Below, piece after piece: positions 9,114 through 19,049 of a DNA stretch of 60,144 nt (positions are counted from its first letter, which is position 1; each line of letters starts with the position of its first letter). This DNA is from an uncultured Gammaproteobacteria bacterium (lineage in GTDB: Bacteria > Pseudomonadota > Gammaproteobacteria > CAMYKB01): positions 1 through 60,144 of the forward strand of contig CAMYKB010000026.1 in assembly GCA_947258875.1 (NCBI GenBank), in the 5' to 3' direction. The notes under the pieces were generated by a model. The model had not been told where the DNA came from. It ran no database searches and worked only from the letters and a program-made list of their open reading frames with translations. Both the position numbers and the translations under genes were made by a program.

Positions 9114-12100
9114 TTAGGATGAGAAAGTCACCGGCCCTTTTTCCCTCCCAGGAAGCAAACGCCGTATATCCGCTCCCATAAGATAGAGGCAGGGCAGCAA
9201 CAATAACGTCAGAGGCGTTGCAAACAGCAGCCCCCACCCCAGTGCCAAGGCCATTGGTCCCATGTACGGATCGCTGCCACCGATGCCATAGGCCAATGGC
9301 AATAACCCGGCTACCGTCGAGACGGTCGTTAGCAACACAGCTCGCAGGCGGTCGGAGGTCCCTTCTGCAACGATCTCCCGTATCGGCCGTTGTGGGTGAC
9401 GTTTACGTAGTTCGTTGACATGGGCTACCAGCACCAGCGAATCATTTACCACTACCCCGGCCAAGCCGATAACACCTATCATACCCAGGAACCCAAGGGC
9501 TTGGTCGTGTATGGAAAATCCGATGATGACGCCCACCACCCCGAACGGAATCGCCATCATCACCATCAATGGTTGCCAGATGGAGTTGAACAACAGAATC
9601 AACAATAGATAGATACCAATGACGGCAACACCCATGATGACAATTAATTCATCGACCGACTTCTGGCTCTCTTCCGCCTCACCACCGATCACCAATGACA
9701 AGCCGGGATAGTCGCGTTCGATGTCGAAATGCTCCAGTACCGCTTGCGAAACCTTGAGTGGTGTAGTGACCTCCTTGTCGACGTCACCGCTAATAGTCAC
9801 TGTACGATCCCCTTTGTAGTGAGTGAAGTTAGCCGGGCCAGGAGCAGAGACAAAACGTGCTACTTCATTTAACGGTGTGAGGTAACCGTTGCGATTGGGC
9901 AGAGTCAACGCAGCCAGTGATGCGGGGCTCTTGCGCACCCTTTCTGAAAAGATGACGCGGAAGTCTACATCCTCATCTCCGTAACGCACACTGGTGACAA
10001 CTTCACCATCATAGGCAATACGTACGTTGCGAGCTACGTCGGCCACGGAGATACCCACCCGTGCCAACTTGTTATAGTCAAACTTGATCTCGACCTGCGC
10101 CTTGCCCGGCTTGTCATCACGATCAATATCTTTGGTGCCTTCTATGGTCTCAAGATAGGTGACGATTTCATCCACCAGCCGAGAGCGCATTTTGTCATCA
10201 ACACCCACCACCCGCATCGTTATAGGTCGTCCCACTGGTGGGCCGCCACTATCGATCACATAAAAGACCCGCTCAACACCCGCTAATTCATTGGTTTTCT
10301 CACGCAGGCTTTCGACAATTTCATCGGCGGTGCGCTCACGATCAGCAAAGGGGGTGAGGCTGACAAACACCGCGGCGTTGTCTTCCCGTTCACTGGAGCC
10401 GATGTCGCCAAGGGTGCCTATACGCGTTACAAATGAGTCCAGTTCATCATCACCTAAGGAAGAGACCAACGCCTCTACCTCGCGGGTCATATCAGACGTC
10501 GCCTGCAACGAGGTACCCACCGGCATTTCGATCAACACCATAAAGCGTTCGGCGTTAGAAGAAGGAAAGAGAATAAAGTCCATGTATTTAGCTGCATAAG
10601 TCAATGTACCACCTAACGCCACAATAAAGACAAACACCAGTGGATAACGCCAGGCAAGCATCCTCGTAAGCAGCCTTGTATAAGACTGACGTAGTTTATC
10701 GAAGGCACGCTGACGGAATGTTGATCCGCTACTCGGTTTTATGCCGGCGGCGAGATGAGCAGGCAAGGCCATGGTCGACTCCACCAGTGAGACCACCAAG
10801 GCCAGGGTAATGACCAACGGGATCACATAGACAAATTTACCCAACATACCAGGCATAAAAAACATCGGCACAAAGACCATGAAAGTGGTGAGTATCGTCG
10901 TGACCACCGGCTTGAAGACATCACTCACCCCCGCCACTGCCGCATCAACCGGCGCCATGCCTTTCTCATAACGCTGATAAATACTCTCGGCAATGATTAT
11001 GGCATCATCAACAATAATACCCAGCACCAGCACCATGGCAGTCATAGTGATACTATCAAGGAAGGTGCCAAACATTGGCAGCATGAAGATAGTACCGAGC
11101 AACGCCACCGGGATCCCTAGCGCCACCCAGAACGCCATACGCAAACTGAGAAAAATCGCCAACACAATCATCACAAGAGTAAGGCCAATGAGACCATTGT
11201 TAGCGACGATGGAGAGGCGGTCCTTGACATATTTGGACTCATCATTGGAGATCATGATCTCCACTTCAGCCGGCATGAATTGCTGTTCATGAGCCACCAT
11301 TTCACGGATAGCATCGACAGTACGTATGATGTCTGCATTATCAGCTTTAAATGCGACAAAGGAGATCGCCTCCTCGCCATTAACGCGTGAGAGCACCTTC
11401 TCTTCTTCAAACTCATCTTTTACCACCGCCAGGTCACTCACCTTGATCGAAGGACCGTCGAAGGTGGTGCGCACGATCACATTCCCTACTTCGTCGGGAT
11501 CGCGAAATTGCGCCAGGGTGACGATGTTCTGCTCGCTGGTATAGGACTCAAACGAACCGCCGGTGGCGCGGATGTTTCGGTGATCGATAGCTCGCACCAC
11601 TTCACCCAAAGAGATCTCATATTTATCCAGCTTATGAGGGTCAATTTTAATCTGAACCTCGCGGGCACGGTATCCATAACGCTCAACGCTGGCCACGCCA
11701 GTGACATTTTAGCTCCCCGGCCAGGCCCACCTCAATGACAGGGAAGCTCGATGTGCTTAATTCTGTCACCAAAGGCGATTCTGTTACCTCTTCAGGCAAA
11801 TTCGTTACCCGCGAAACTGCTTCACGGATTTCACGAATCACTTTGTCCTCATCTTCCACATCGGGATCGATCACGACATGGATACTGGAAACATTCTCCA
11901 TGGACCACGACATGAAACGCTTAATGCCGGTGACTTCTTTGATTTCTTTCTCGATCTCGTTTGTCACCATCAACTCCACGTCTTCTGGGGAAGCACCAGG
12001 GTAGACGGTAGTGACCAACAGCTCCCCAAATTCCACACTGGGAAAGGCATCGCGCTTAATGGTTAACAGGCTACTGATCCCTAACAGAATAATAAGCAGT

Positions 12101-12153
12101 GTAATGACATAGGCCAGCAGATGCCGCTCGGCAAAAAACCTGAAGAAACTCAT
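9114..12153 (-). pseudogene. RND efflux transporter permease, disrupted near residue 146
   Basis: Two reading frames together make one RND (AcrB/HAE1-like) pump. The first runs from 12153 with an intact start (MSFFRFFAERHLLAYVITLL) to FPVIEVGLAGE, then goes out of frame and stops at 11683. The second continues at about 11711 as NVTGVASVERYGYR and runs to 9114 with all expected regions (GLTLVMIVLAIFL, VLGIIVDDAIIIAESIY, FGVVGVIIGFSI). In the second frame a TAA lies directly before NVTG. Relatives usually have about 15-17 more residues between AGE and the GVASVE strand. A short out-of-frame deletion therefore fits better than a single-base error, but a sequencing error cannot be excluded. A GTG at 11696 could restart the larger part without the first helix, which would not give a normal pump. 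Confidence 0.8.
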
Positions 12154-12164
12154 GATGATCTATC

Positions 12165-13610
12165 CTATTCCTGCTCAGAGTTGGGCAATAACGTGTCCGT
12201 TAATGCCATATAGCGCAACCATAATTTATGATATTTTGCCGCATTCGCAGCGTAGGCCAGCTGTGCGTTCTGTTCGTTGTCACGGCTTTGAATAACGAAG
12301 CTCAACTCACTGCGGCCCTGGTTATGGCGATTCAATTCCCCTGCCGTTCTCATCCGTGCCACCTCGATCTGCTCCTGGTTCAGAGCCATCACTATCTCCA
12401 ATTCATTTAGCTGCACCAACAGGTTGCGTAGTTGTGCTTCCAGTTGCCAATTAAGGCTGTTGCGTGCCGCCTTAAACTGTTGCTGTTGCAGCCGCGCTTT
12501 GCTCACATCCGCCTTGGCGCTACGTTGCCCCAGGGGGTAACGAAAATTCACTCCTATCATGTACTGCGGTTGATCGAATCTGGTGGACCCGCTGAGGTGA
12601 TCGGACTCACTCTTTAGACCGCCACCCAGTACCAGGTCTAGCTCTGGATTAAGCTGATTATTGAGACCACTTTGCAGACGTTCCAATTGCGCCACTTGTA
12701 GGTCTATGGCCTGGAGTTGACGGGAATTTTGCGCCATATCAGACAACGCCTGCTCAATGCCTGGCATTTTTTTTAGAGCATAAAGTTCATACCTTGGCCT
12801 CATTTTATAGAGGCCAGGATTACCACTCTGGGTTGCCAGCTCCGCTTGCAGTGCACGCCACTGGGATTCTATGGCGCTGAGATTTTGCCGCGCATTGATC
12901 ACCGCATCCCGTGCCCCTAGTACATCCACCTCCGCCACCAGGCGGCTGCGGCGTTTTTTCTTGGTGCGGGTTAGCTCCTTATTCGCAAGGCTAAGGCGAT
13001 TTTCGGCAATATACCGCTGTTCGTTGACAAACACCCAGTCGAGAAACAGCAGTCCCAGTTGCTCCAAAAACTGTTCCTGACTCTCCGCACTGTTCACCGC
13101 GCTCAGATCGACATTGTAGGCCTGAAACTCATAATCGAGGCGGCTCAATTCCCCACCCTTGTTCTGCAACAAGGGCACTGTATAGGTGATACTTACTCCG
13201 TTGCCATGTTCATCGAATGAATTGACAGGTGCCGCGAAGCGCTGATCCAGATGAGAGTAATCATAATCAATGGAGATACGACTGCCATTGGACCAGAAGC
13301 TACGCTCCATTCCAGCATTTAGTACCAGACCGTCTTGTTCTTCCGCGACCAAGGCGCTGCCCGCACTGCGCTCCTCATGCTGATAGCTGGGCCTCGCCTT
13401 GAGCACCCAGTCTTCATCACCTAAATAGCGACGTTGCTGTTCCTGTTCGATCTCTCGGTTGAGCGCCTGTTGAGTAAAGAAGGGATGATTTGCCTGCACC
13501 TGCTGCAAATAATCGCCCAATCCTATGCCCTCGGCAAGCGCACTCAGAGGCAAGCAATTAAGGGCGAATATGATCATCGTCGTGAATCTTGTTACACACT
13601 TAGTATTCAT
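12165..13610 (-). CDS. TolC-family outer membrane efflux protein
   Basis: A 481-residue protein with a signal peptide (about 1-26, ending ALA). It has the long amphipathic helices of TolC/OMF proteins: repeated Q/E/A/L-rich segments such as LGARDAVINARQNLSAIE and VSKARLQQQQFKAARNSL, each followed by beta-strand insertions. It would form the outer-membrane exit channel of an efflux system. A GGGGAAG Shine-Dalgarno precedes the ATG. It is 11 bases upstream of the broken RND gene, in the same operon. No periplasmic adaptor gene lies in the cluster, which is unusual for a tripartite pump. Confidence 0.85.
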   Translation of the reverse strand: MNTKCVTRFTTMIIFALNCLPLSALAEGIGLGDYLQQVQANHPFFTQQALNREIEQEQQRRYLGDEDWVLKARPSYQHEERSAGSALVAEEQDGLVLNAGMERSFWSNGSRISIDYDYSHLDQRFAAPVNSFDEHGNGVSITYTVPLLQNKGGELSRLDYEFQAYNVDLSAVNSAESQEQFLEQLGLLFLDWVFVNEQRYIAENRLSLANKELTRTKKKRRSRLVAEVDVLGARDAVINARQNLSAIESQWRALQAELATQSGNPGLYKMRPRYELYALKKMPGIEQALSDMAQNSRQLQAIDLQVAQLERLQSGLNNQLNPELDLVLGGGLKSESDHLSGSTRFDQPQYMIGVNFRYPLGQRSAKADVSKARLQQQQFKAARNSLNWQLEAQLRNLLVQLNELEIVMALNQEQIEVARMRTAGELNRHNQGRSELSFVIQSRDNEQNAQLAYAANAAKYHKLWLRYMALTDTLLPNSEQE

Positions 13611-13817
13611 GCCACTTCCCCATGTCCTTAGAATTGATTATCGATGTGGAATTCCTGTTACAGACCTCATGACTGGCCTGGTAGTTATAGGAAGGGATAA
13701 GTCATGCCACGCTGAAGTAGCCATTCAGCATGCTGTCGAGGGAAAGGACATTTGAAATGAATCGCATTGTCTTGCTCCTTTGCTGGTTTAGCCGAAAGCA
13801 TGTATACGCGCTGTTTG

Positions 13818-13857
13818 ATGTTGACAATAGTAACATTGAAGTTTACAATGTCAACAT
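13818..13857 (+). promoter_or_regulatory. sigma70 promoter inside a 9-bp dyad: tetR promoter/operator
   Basis: TTGACA (13821-13826) and TACAAT (13844-13849) have a 17-base spacer, a near-consensus promoter. Both hexamers sit inside a perfect inverted repeat, ATGTTGACA (13818-13826) and TGTCAACAT (13849-13857), with a nested CATTG/CAATG dyad. A TetR dimer bound here would cover both hexamers, so autorepression is the likely mode. The divergent tolC operon may share the site. Confidence 0.75.
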
Positions 13858-13892
13858 TAATCTGGAATTTATTGATAACTGGAAGCAACGAA

Positions 13893-14510
13893 TTGATAAA
13901 CCGAGAACAAAATACATATCATCATAAAGACTTACGTAGCGCCCTCATCGAGGCTGCGATTGGATTGCTACCAGCCAGTGGCGCAAGCGGGCTTAGTCTG
14001 CGGGAAGTGGCCAAGGCAGCCGGCGTCAGTCACACCGCACCCTATCGGCATTTCAAGGACAAGTCAGCGCTACTTGCCGCCATTGCCCAAACTGGTTTTG
14101 AACGACTCAGCGATGCAATAACAACCGTGGTCGCAGCACACGACAATGATCCACAGCAACAATTGGTTGAGGCGGGATCAGCCTATGTGACTTTGGGGCT
14201 ACAAAACCCGGACATGATGCATTTGATGTTTGGTGGTGTGCTGGACCCGGACACACTCAGTGAAGAGTTTTGCAACACATCGATGAAATCATTTGCCGGT
14301 TTGGTACACATCATCGAAGCCGGTCAAAAAGCCGGCATATTCAAAGCCGACCCTCCAGAGAGCATCGCCATTACTGCCTGGTCCATGGTGCACGGTTTGA
14401 TGATGCTAATTGCCGCGGGCCATCTTCGTGATATGGCAACGCTGCCAGAGCAGGCAGAGCAACTTAGCCGCATAATAGGGCATAACCTGTTAACAGGGAT
14501 CTTAAAATAA
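13893..14510 (+). CDS. TetR/AcrR-family repressor (TTG start)
   Basis: From TTG at 13893 the product is 205 residues, normal for TetR. Its helix-turn-helix reads GASGLSLREVAKAAGVSHTA, followed by PYRHFKDKSALLAAIA, then a C-terminal ligand/dimer domain. The frame is open further upstream to an ATG at 13767, but that start and the ATG at 13848 lie before or inside the promoter at 13821-13849 and cannot be in the message. The TTG has a GGAAG Shine-Dalgarno 7 bases upstream. It is divergent from the tolC-RND operon, so it most likely represses that operon and itself. The inducer is unknown. Confidence 0.8.
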   Translation: MINREQNTYHHKDLRSALIEAAIGLLPASGASGLSLREVAKAAGVSHTAPYRHFKDKSALLAAIAQTGFERLSDAITTVVAAHDNDPQQQLVEAGSAYVTLGLQNPDMMHLMFGGVLDPDTLSEEFCNTSMKSFAGLVHIIEAGQKAGIFKADPPESIAITAWSMVHGLMMLIAAGHLRDMATLPEQAEQLSRIIGHNLLTGILK

Positions 14511-14678
14511 ACAGCGAGACATAATTTTTCGCATACGATACACCGTCGGCCTCTGCGCCTGGTCTAGCGTTTTATCATTATTATCCAGAATGCACCGCTA
14601 TCGATCACTAGACGCATAACAAATGCTATTTTTACGCGCTCAAGAGCTGCATAACCGAATTTTCAAGTAAATTAAGTT

Positions 14679-17207
14679 TTACTGCGCCAGCTTGGGTTGA
14701 TAATTTTCAAACCATTTCATGAAAGATGTTTGCGATAACGGCCTTGAGATGTGATAGCCTTGCGCAAAATCGCATTTCAATGCGCGCAAACGTAATAAAG
14801 TTTCGTGGTTTTCGACACCTTCCGCTACTACACTCAGCCCAAGATTGTGCGCCAACTCGATAGTGGAATGAACGATAATCGCATCGTTCTCATCTTCCAG
14901 CATATCTATCACAAACGACTTATCGATCTTCAAACAATCAACCGGCAGGAGTTTCAGATATCCTAGCGAGGAAAAACCTGTGCCGAAATCATCGATCGCG
15001 ATTTTGACACCCATGTCACTCAGCTGATTGAGGAGTTCCCGCGCATGCACGGGATCATTCATCATCGCACTTTCGGTAATTTCGAGTACAATCATTTCAG
15101 GAGCTACACCGTATTTGTCCAGTTTATCCTGAATCGTACCAGGCAGCTCCGGATCTTGCAGATTCCAGGCTGACAGGTTAATTGACAAAATAATTTGCTT
15201 GTATAGAGTTTGATCGCCAAGGCATTGCCCTATCGCCGTATCGATCAACCATTCAGTCAACATCGATATTTGCCCCGAATATTCAGCGATATTAATAATA
15301 TGCTCTGGGGAAATAACACCCAATTCCGGATGTTCCCATCGCAATAACGCCTCAACAGCGATAATTTCGCGATCTAACAAATTTATCTGCGGCTGATAAT
15401 AAACTTGCAGGCATTTATGATCTTTTAGTTCTCCATGCAACTCACCAACCAACGCCAGCTTATCTATACTATCTCTATCATGTGCTTCGTCATAAATGGT
15501 GTAACCAAAGTTATTGCGTTTTGCAACATACATAGCGATATCCGCATGTCTGATTAATGTGCTCACATCATCACCATGCTCTGGGAATAAAGCGACTCCG
15601 ATGCTCACACCTACATATAGATTTTGATTCTCAACATGGAATACATCATTAATAACGGATACTATTTTTTCTGCAACTTGTATTGCCTGATCAGAGCCTG
15701 CATTAGAAAGCACTATCGCAAATTCATCTCCACCAAGCCTGGCAACTGTGTCCGATCCCCTGAGAATCTTATCCAGGCGCTGCCCCACTAACTGTAGTAA
15801 CCGATCACCCACCTGATGACCAAGCGCATCATTGATTTCCTTAAACCGATCAAGATCAATCAACAATAATGCCATTGAGGTCTCATTGCGGCTCATAATA
15901 TTAATGCTTTGCTCAAGCCGATCCTGCAACAACATCCGATTAGGAAGGCCTGTCAAAGAATCATGCATAGCCTGATGTTCCAGTGCCATTTGTCGCTGGT
16001 GTATCTGCTTGCGCATGGTATTGAATGCTTCGGCGAGTTGACGTATTTCATGACTGTCCCCATCACTCAACCTATAGTCATCTAATTCATCCTGCCGTGA
16101 GATTGCATGTGAAATACGTTCGACGGGCTTTAGTACTGAACGATTTATCAACAAATAGACCAGGAACACAAAACCGATCGCAAGCCACGAAATCCCCCAG
16201 AGCTGATAACTCATTTGGGTTGCAGCTTTCTGGACAGTAGACACGTTCTTAGCTGACCATTCCAGGATGCCTAACTCGATCTCAGTCAAGGTATTAAAGA
16301 GCGTTTGTTGATCGGGGCGAATCACAGTCGACATATAATCAATGTCAACACGCCAGACACCCGAGGTACGCAATTCTTTTACATCCTCCCAGTTTTGCTG
16401 CCAGGCATTAAATGCTTCCCACATGCGTGACAGGGATTCTTCAGACTGGAAGCCCAGCTCTCCCCGAGTCTTAATCGCATCCAACGCTTTAAGTTTAGCT
16501 GTAATTAATTCATCCAATTCCGTTATATTGAGTTCCTGTGGAGTCGTTGACAAATCATTCAAACCTGCATAGCGAATCATTACGGCTCTAAAATTCAAAA
16601 TTTTACGCCGCCACAGGTCCCTGACCTCATCGAAATAACCATAATGTTCAGAGGCATAAGATCTACCATCAATTTCTGTAATTTCACGCAAGGCGAGATC
16701 AGCAACGGTCTCAAATTCCAGGTTAGGCTCTAATAGCTTTTCATCGATGTATGGCAAGATAGGATAGACCCAATTAGAATCGCCCCTTTTATTAATAAGC
16801 ATATCAACTTTTTTAACCAGCTCCGCAAGCTCAGTTTGCAGCTTTTGCACCGGTGCCGATAAGTTTGCAATATTAATGGATGGGTCTGCGGCTAACGTTT
16901 GGAGTTGCTTCGCAGCACTTTCGAGGTTATAAGTCACAATATCCTCATACCCAGGCTTGGGAGATATGAGCATTACATTCAAAGCGATATCCGCTCTCCA
17001 GATAGCATTTCGCACATCGCCGATGACAGCTGTTACCTTATCGCGCAGTTTAAGTGCTTCAGTATTATCTTTGGCAACGCTCTTGGTATACAAACTCGCG
17101 AGCAGCGCACTACCTACGAGCAACACTGATATTACTGCTGCTACTGCTATATACCGGCTTTTCAAGCTGGGGAGGCGTTTGGTAGTAGTGTTTATTGGAT
17201 TTCTCAT
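14679..17207 (-). CDS. Membrane GGDEF-EAL protein with HAMP domain
   Basis: An 842-residue protein. A transmembrane helix (about 18-41) is followed by a large periplasmic helical sensor (about 42-330), a second helix (about 333-355), HAMP (about 355-405), GGDEF (about 415-575) and EAL (about 590-835). The GGDEF motif RLGGDEF (near 489) is intact. An I-site RGSD lies five residues before it, so the cyclase should be product-inhibited. The EAL domain has EALLRWEHPE, LEITESAMM, DDFGTGFSSL and the downstream IDKSFV, so it may also hydrolyse c-di-GMP. Net activity cannot be told from sequence. The gene is single, with a 395-base leader region. Confidence 0.9.
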   Translation of the reverse strand: MRNPINTTTKRLPSLKSRYIAVAAVISVLLVGSALLASLYTKSVAKDNTEALKLRDKVTAVIGDVRNAIWRADIALNVMLISPKPGYEDIVTYNLESAAKQLQTLAADPSINIANLSAPVQKLQTELAELVKKVDMLINKRGDSNWVYPILPYIDEKLLEPNLEFETVADLALREITEIDGRSYASEHYGYFDEVRDLWRRKILNFRAVMIRYAGLNDLSTTPQELNITELDELITAKLKALDAIKTRGELGFQSEESLSRMWEAFNAWQQNWEDVKELRTSGVWRVDIDYMSTVIRPDQQTLFNTLTEIELGILEWSAKNVSTVQKAATQMSYQLWGISWLAIGFVFLVYLLINRSVLKPVERISHAISRQDELDDYRLSDGDSHEIRQLAEAFNTMRKQIHQRQMALEHQAMHDSLTGLPNRMLLQDRLEQSINIMSRNETSMALLLIDLDRFKEINDALGHQVGDRLLQLVGQRLDKILRGSDTVARLGGDEFAIVLSNAGSDQAIQVAEKIVSVINDVFHVENQNLYVGVSIGVALFPEHGDDVSTLIRHADIAMYVAKRNNFGYTIYDEAHDRDSIDKLALVGELHGELKDHKCLQVYYQPQINLLDREIIAVEALLRWEHPELGVISPEHIINIAEYSGQISMLTEWLIDTAIGQCLGDQTLYKQIILSINLSAWNLQDPELPGTIQDKLDKYGVAPEMIVLEITESAMMNDPVHARELLNQLSDMGVKIAIDDFGTGFSSLGYLKLLPVDCLKIDKSFVIDMLEDENDAIIVHSTIELAHNLGLSVVAEGVENHETLLRLRALKCDFAQGYHISRPLSQTSFMKWFENYQPKLAQ

Positions 17208-17602
17208 GTTTACTTCTTTACTTATTTCAGGTCAGCAGCAGAACTTCCTTTCTGAATAAGACAATAATAACAGCCCCGCACGTCTGTAATAAAACCCCTG
17301 AAGTTGCAGTTACCAATAAGCCCTTTGTGGCTGGAATATACCACTCCAGCCACAAAGAGCATAACCCATATCACATATATATCAATCAGTTATCAGAATT
17401 AACGCCGACCGTCAGGCCAAATACAACTAACAAGTAATTAGATAAACCGACATTAAAAGCGGTGCCTAAATAGCGATGACAGGACTTACCAGTCATGCAT
17501 TCTGCTCTTCGATCTTATTTATCGCTCTGCTGGCCGTGCCAATTCCTACTCAAACTCTGCATCCCTGTATACTGTAATTACACCCATGGACCCGCTAGCT
17601 GG
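17208..17602. other. Intergenic region with one strong hairpin, no gene
   Basis: This 395-base gap separates the RES toxin gene from the next gene downstream on the same strand, the GGDEF-EAL gene. It holds the 13-bp hairpin at 17323-17357 and should contain the GGDEF-EAL promoter. An imperfect dyad ATGAC/GTCAT occurs at 17475-17495. No reading frame looks real. Confidence 0.6.
17323..17357 (-). terminator. 13-bp perfect hairpin downstream of the RES/Xre operon
   Basis: CTTTGTGGCTGGA (17323-17335) and TCCAGCCACAAAG (17345-17357) are perfect complements with a 9-base loop. It lies about 245 bases past the RES stop codon and before the GGDEF-EAL start. No U-tract follows on either strand, so termination is plausible but an RNA-structure or protein-binding role is not excluded. 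Confidence 0.5.
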
Positions 17603-18358
17603 TTAAGCAGCTGCTTGTGGAAACTTCCCTTTTACCAAATAGGCATCAAGTCTGAACTGGTGTAGGTTGCCATCCGCCGAAGTATAGAAACTCACATAAT
17701 TGGCGTTGGTCTCACACAGCCATTGCTGTTGATAGAGGGGCTGTTGTCTGGATAATACCTGTGGAATAAATAGGGCTACATTAATCCCGTGTTCCCGGTC
17801 ACGCGCTGCCACATATTCAAACGCCTCAATTCCATTATCACGCATTGATGCACCCAGCGCCTGGGTGGCCGTGTAATGCTCAGGGTCTGTCAGTTGCGAC
17901 TCATATTTAGAAAACGGTACATCCTGTAGCTTCAGCCCTGATTGAGTTTTGTAGCTGGCAGCAAACACGGTATGCTGGGTTATAAATCTTCCAGAAGCTG
18001 GGGGTGAGCTCATACCAAACCAGAACAGAAAGCGGTAGTACCCGCTTTCGGCTAGCGCTGTTGCAAGGCTGTGTGATCCATAAAACAAGCTTGGTGAGAA
18101 CCTGGAACCAAAACGCGAACCGTGTATCAGTGGCGGGTAGCGAAATGGTGTCGCTAAAAGATAATGCAGACCTTCTGTGCCAGGCGGTCGGGGTGGTTTG
18201 GTTTGTTCGAGTAGTAACTCGAGGACACCCTGCTCTTCAAAGTTGTCGACAATCTGATTGGTAGCGACTTGTTCCTGGCTTTCAACGATTCGTAGCAATT
18301 CACCATTAAGCTTTGACGGTGTAATATGTGCCGCGCACGCCGCCCATATATCCGTCAT
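17603..18358 (-). CDS. RES-domain toxin
   Basis: A 251-residue protein. The RES core is at about residues 78-230: an Arg-containing segment HGSRFGSRFSPSLFYGS, the Glu in SLATALAESGYYRF, and later Ser/beta segments. Known RES toxins are ADP-ribosyltransferase-fold enzymes that degrade NAD+ by phosphorolysis or hydrolysis and stop growth. The start overlaps the end of the Xre antitoxin gene by 4 bases (ATGA), the usual antitoxin-first layout. The N-terminal 75 residues are an extension common in the longer RES subgroup. The gene appears intact. Confidence 0.85.
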   Translation of the reverse strand: MTDIWAACAAHITPSKLNGELLRIVESQEQVATNQIVDNFEEQGVLELLLEQTKPPRPPGTEGLHYLLATPFRYPPLIHGSRFGSRFSPSLFYGSHSLATALAESGYYRFLFWFGMSSPPASGRFITQHTVFAASYKTQSGLKLQDVPFSKYESQLTDPEHYTATQALGASMRDNGIEAFEYVAARDREHGINVALFIPQVLSRQQPLYQQQWLCETNANYVSFYTSADGNLHQFRLDAYLVKGKFPQAAA

Positions 18359-18735
18359 AGCTTGCCGCGAATGGCGTCCAGATAATCCACTACACGGTTA
18401 AGTCCCTGTACAACCTGTACCTGTTCGGCTGGAATACCGCCGGTATGGTGATTAGATGTGTGCATCCAATGGCGCATATCAGCAGCCTTGCCGCCGACCA
18501 TGACATAAAGGCTGCGGTAGCAGCGAATCAGCAATAATGCCAGTTCCCCGGCTTTACTGCCCGGATCAATCCCACGGCTTATAGATGTCCGGTCCTTGCC
18601 TATGACCTTGCCCAACTCAGCCTGGGACAGGCCCAACTCCTTGCCAGTGTTGAGCAGCGCCTTGGACAAGACCATTCGGTCATCGGTAACAGATGTCTGT
18701 AGATTTGCTATTGCTTGCTGCTTTCTTCGATGCAT
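18355..18735 (-). CDS. Xre/MbcA/ParS-family antitoxin of the RES toxin
   Basis: A 126-residue protein with an Xre-like helix-turn-helix (GLSQAELGKVIGKDRTSISR, about 34-53). A DUF2384-type toxin-binding domain follows (about 60-126, with LLLIRCYRSLYVMVGGKAAD and WMHTSNHH). This fold pairs with RES toxins, binds them as a complex and represses the operon. It starts at the ATG whose bases are inside the left arm of the dyad at 18731-18769. It is coupled to the toxin by ATGA overlap. Confidence 0.85.
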   Translation of the reverse strand: MHRRKQQAIANLQTSVTDDRMVLSKALLNTGKELGLSQAELGKVIGKDRTSISRGIDPGSKAGELALLLIRCYRSLYVMVGGKAADMRHWMHTSNHHTGGIPAEQVQVVQGLNRVVDYLDAIRGKL

Positions 18736-18769
18736 ATACGCATATTATTCCTTATGTGATGTATATGCA
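18731..18769. promoter_or_regulatory. Candidate operator of the Xre/RES operon
   Basis: TGCATATAC (18731-18739) and GTATATGCA (18761-18769) are perfect 9-bp complements whose arms repeat at 30-base spacing, about three helical turns. The site overlaps the antitoxin start codon. Two dimers on the same DNA face would fit. The region between is AT-rich and could hold the promoter. Confidence 0.55.
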
Positions 18770-19049
18770 ACAATATAAGCACGGCACCAGAATACTGGCA
18801 GTTACTCCTGAAAAACAGCATAAACCTATAAACAACATAAGTTAGTGCCTATATATTATTGATATAATTAATTAATAATATTTTATAATTACCGCTCCAT
18901 ATATGAAACCAACGACCTGTTTAACCCTGCCACAAACTATCCGCTCCACTTACAGGATGGATGTACAACATATTGGATCGTAGGGCATTTTCAGCTCTAT
19001 TAGATGTATATCAACTTGCCATTCCTAGCCAACGGTTACGCTTTGCGAC
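18736..19049. other. Divergent control region between Xre/RES and hydrogenase operons
   Basis: This 314-base region has no gene. The left end carries the toxin-antitoxin operator. The middle (18840-18900) is very AT-rich. The right end carries an FNR-like box and a minus-10 element for the hydrogenase operon. Confidence 0.65.
19001..19042 (+). promoter_or_regulatory. FNR-type promoter of the hydrogenase operon
   Basis: TAGAT-GTAT-ATCAA (19001-19014) matches the FNR/ANR consensus TTGAT-N4-ATCAA at 9 of 10 bases. A weak minus-10 TACGCT lies at 19037-19042. The box-to-minus-10 distance equals that at the hyp operon promoter (39793-39862). A class II start (box centred at minus 41.5) would fall at 19049, one base before the hydB ATG, implying a leaderless or nearly leaderless message. 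In agreement, no Shine-Dalgarno is seen there. Confidence 0.55.

Noticed and set aside
13767-13892. N-terminal extension of the TetR regulator from ATG 13767
   Set aside because: It lies upstream of and across a near-consensus promoter and operator. The remaining 205 residues already form a complete TetR protein.
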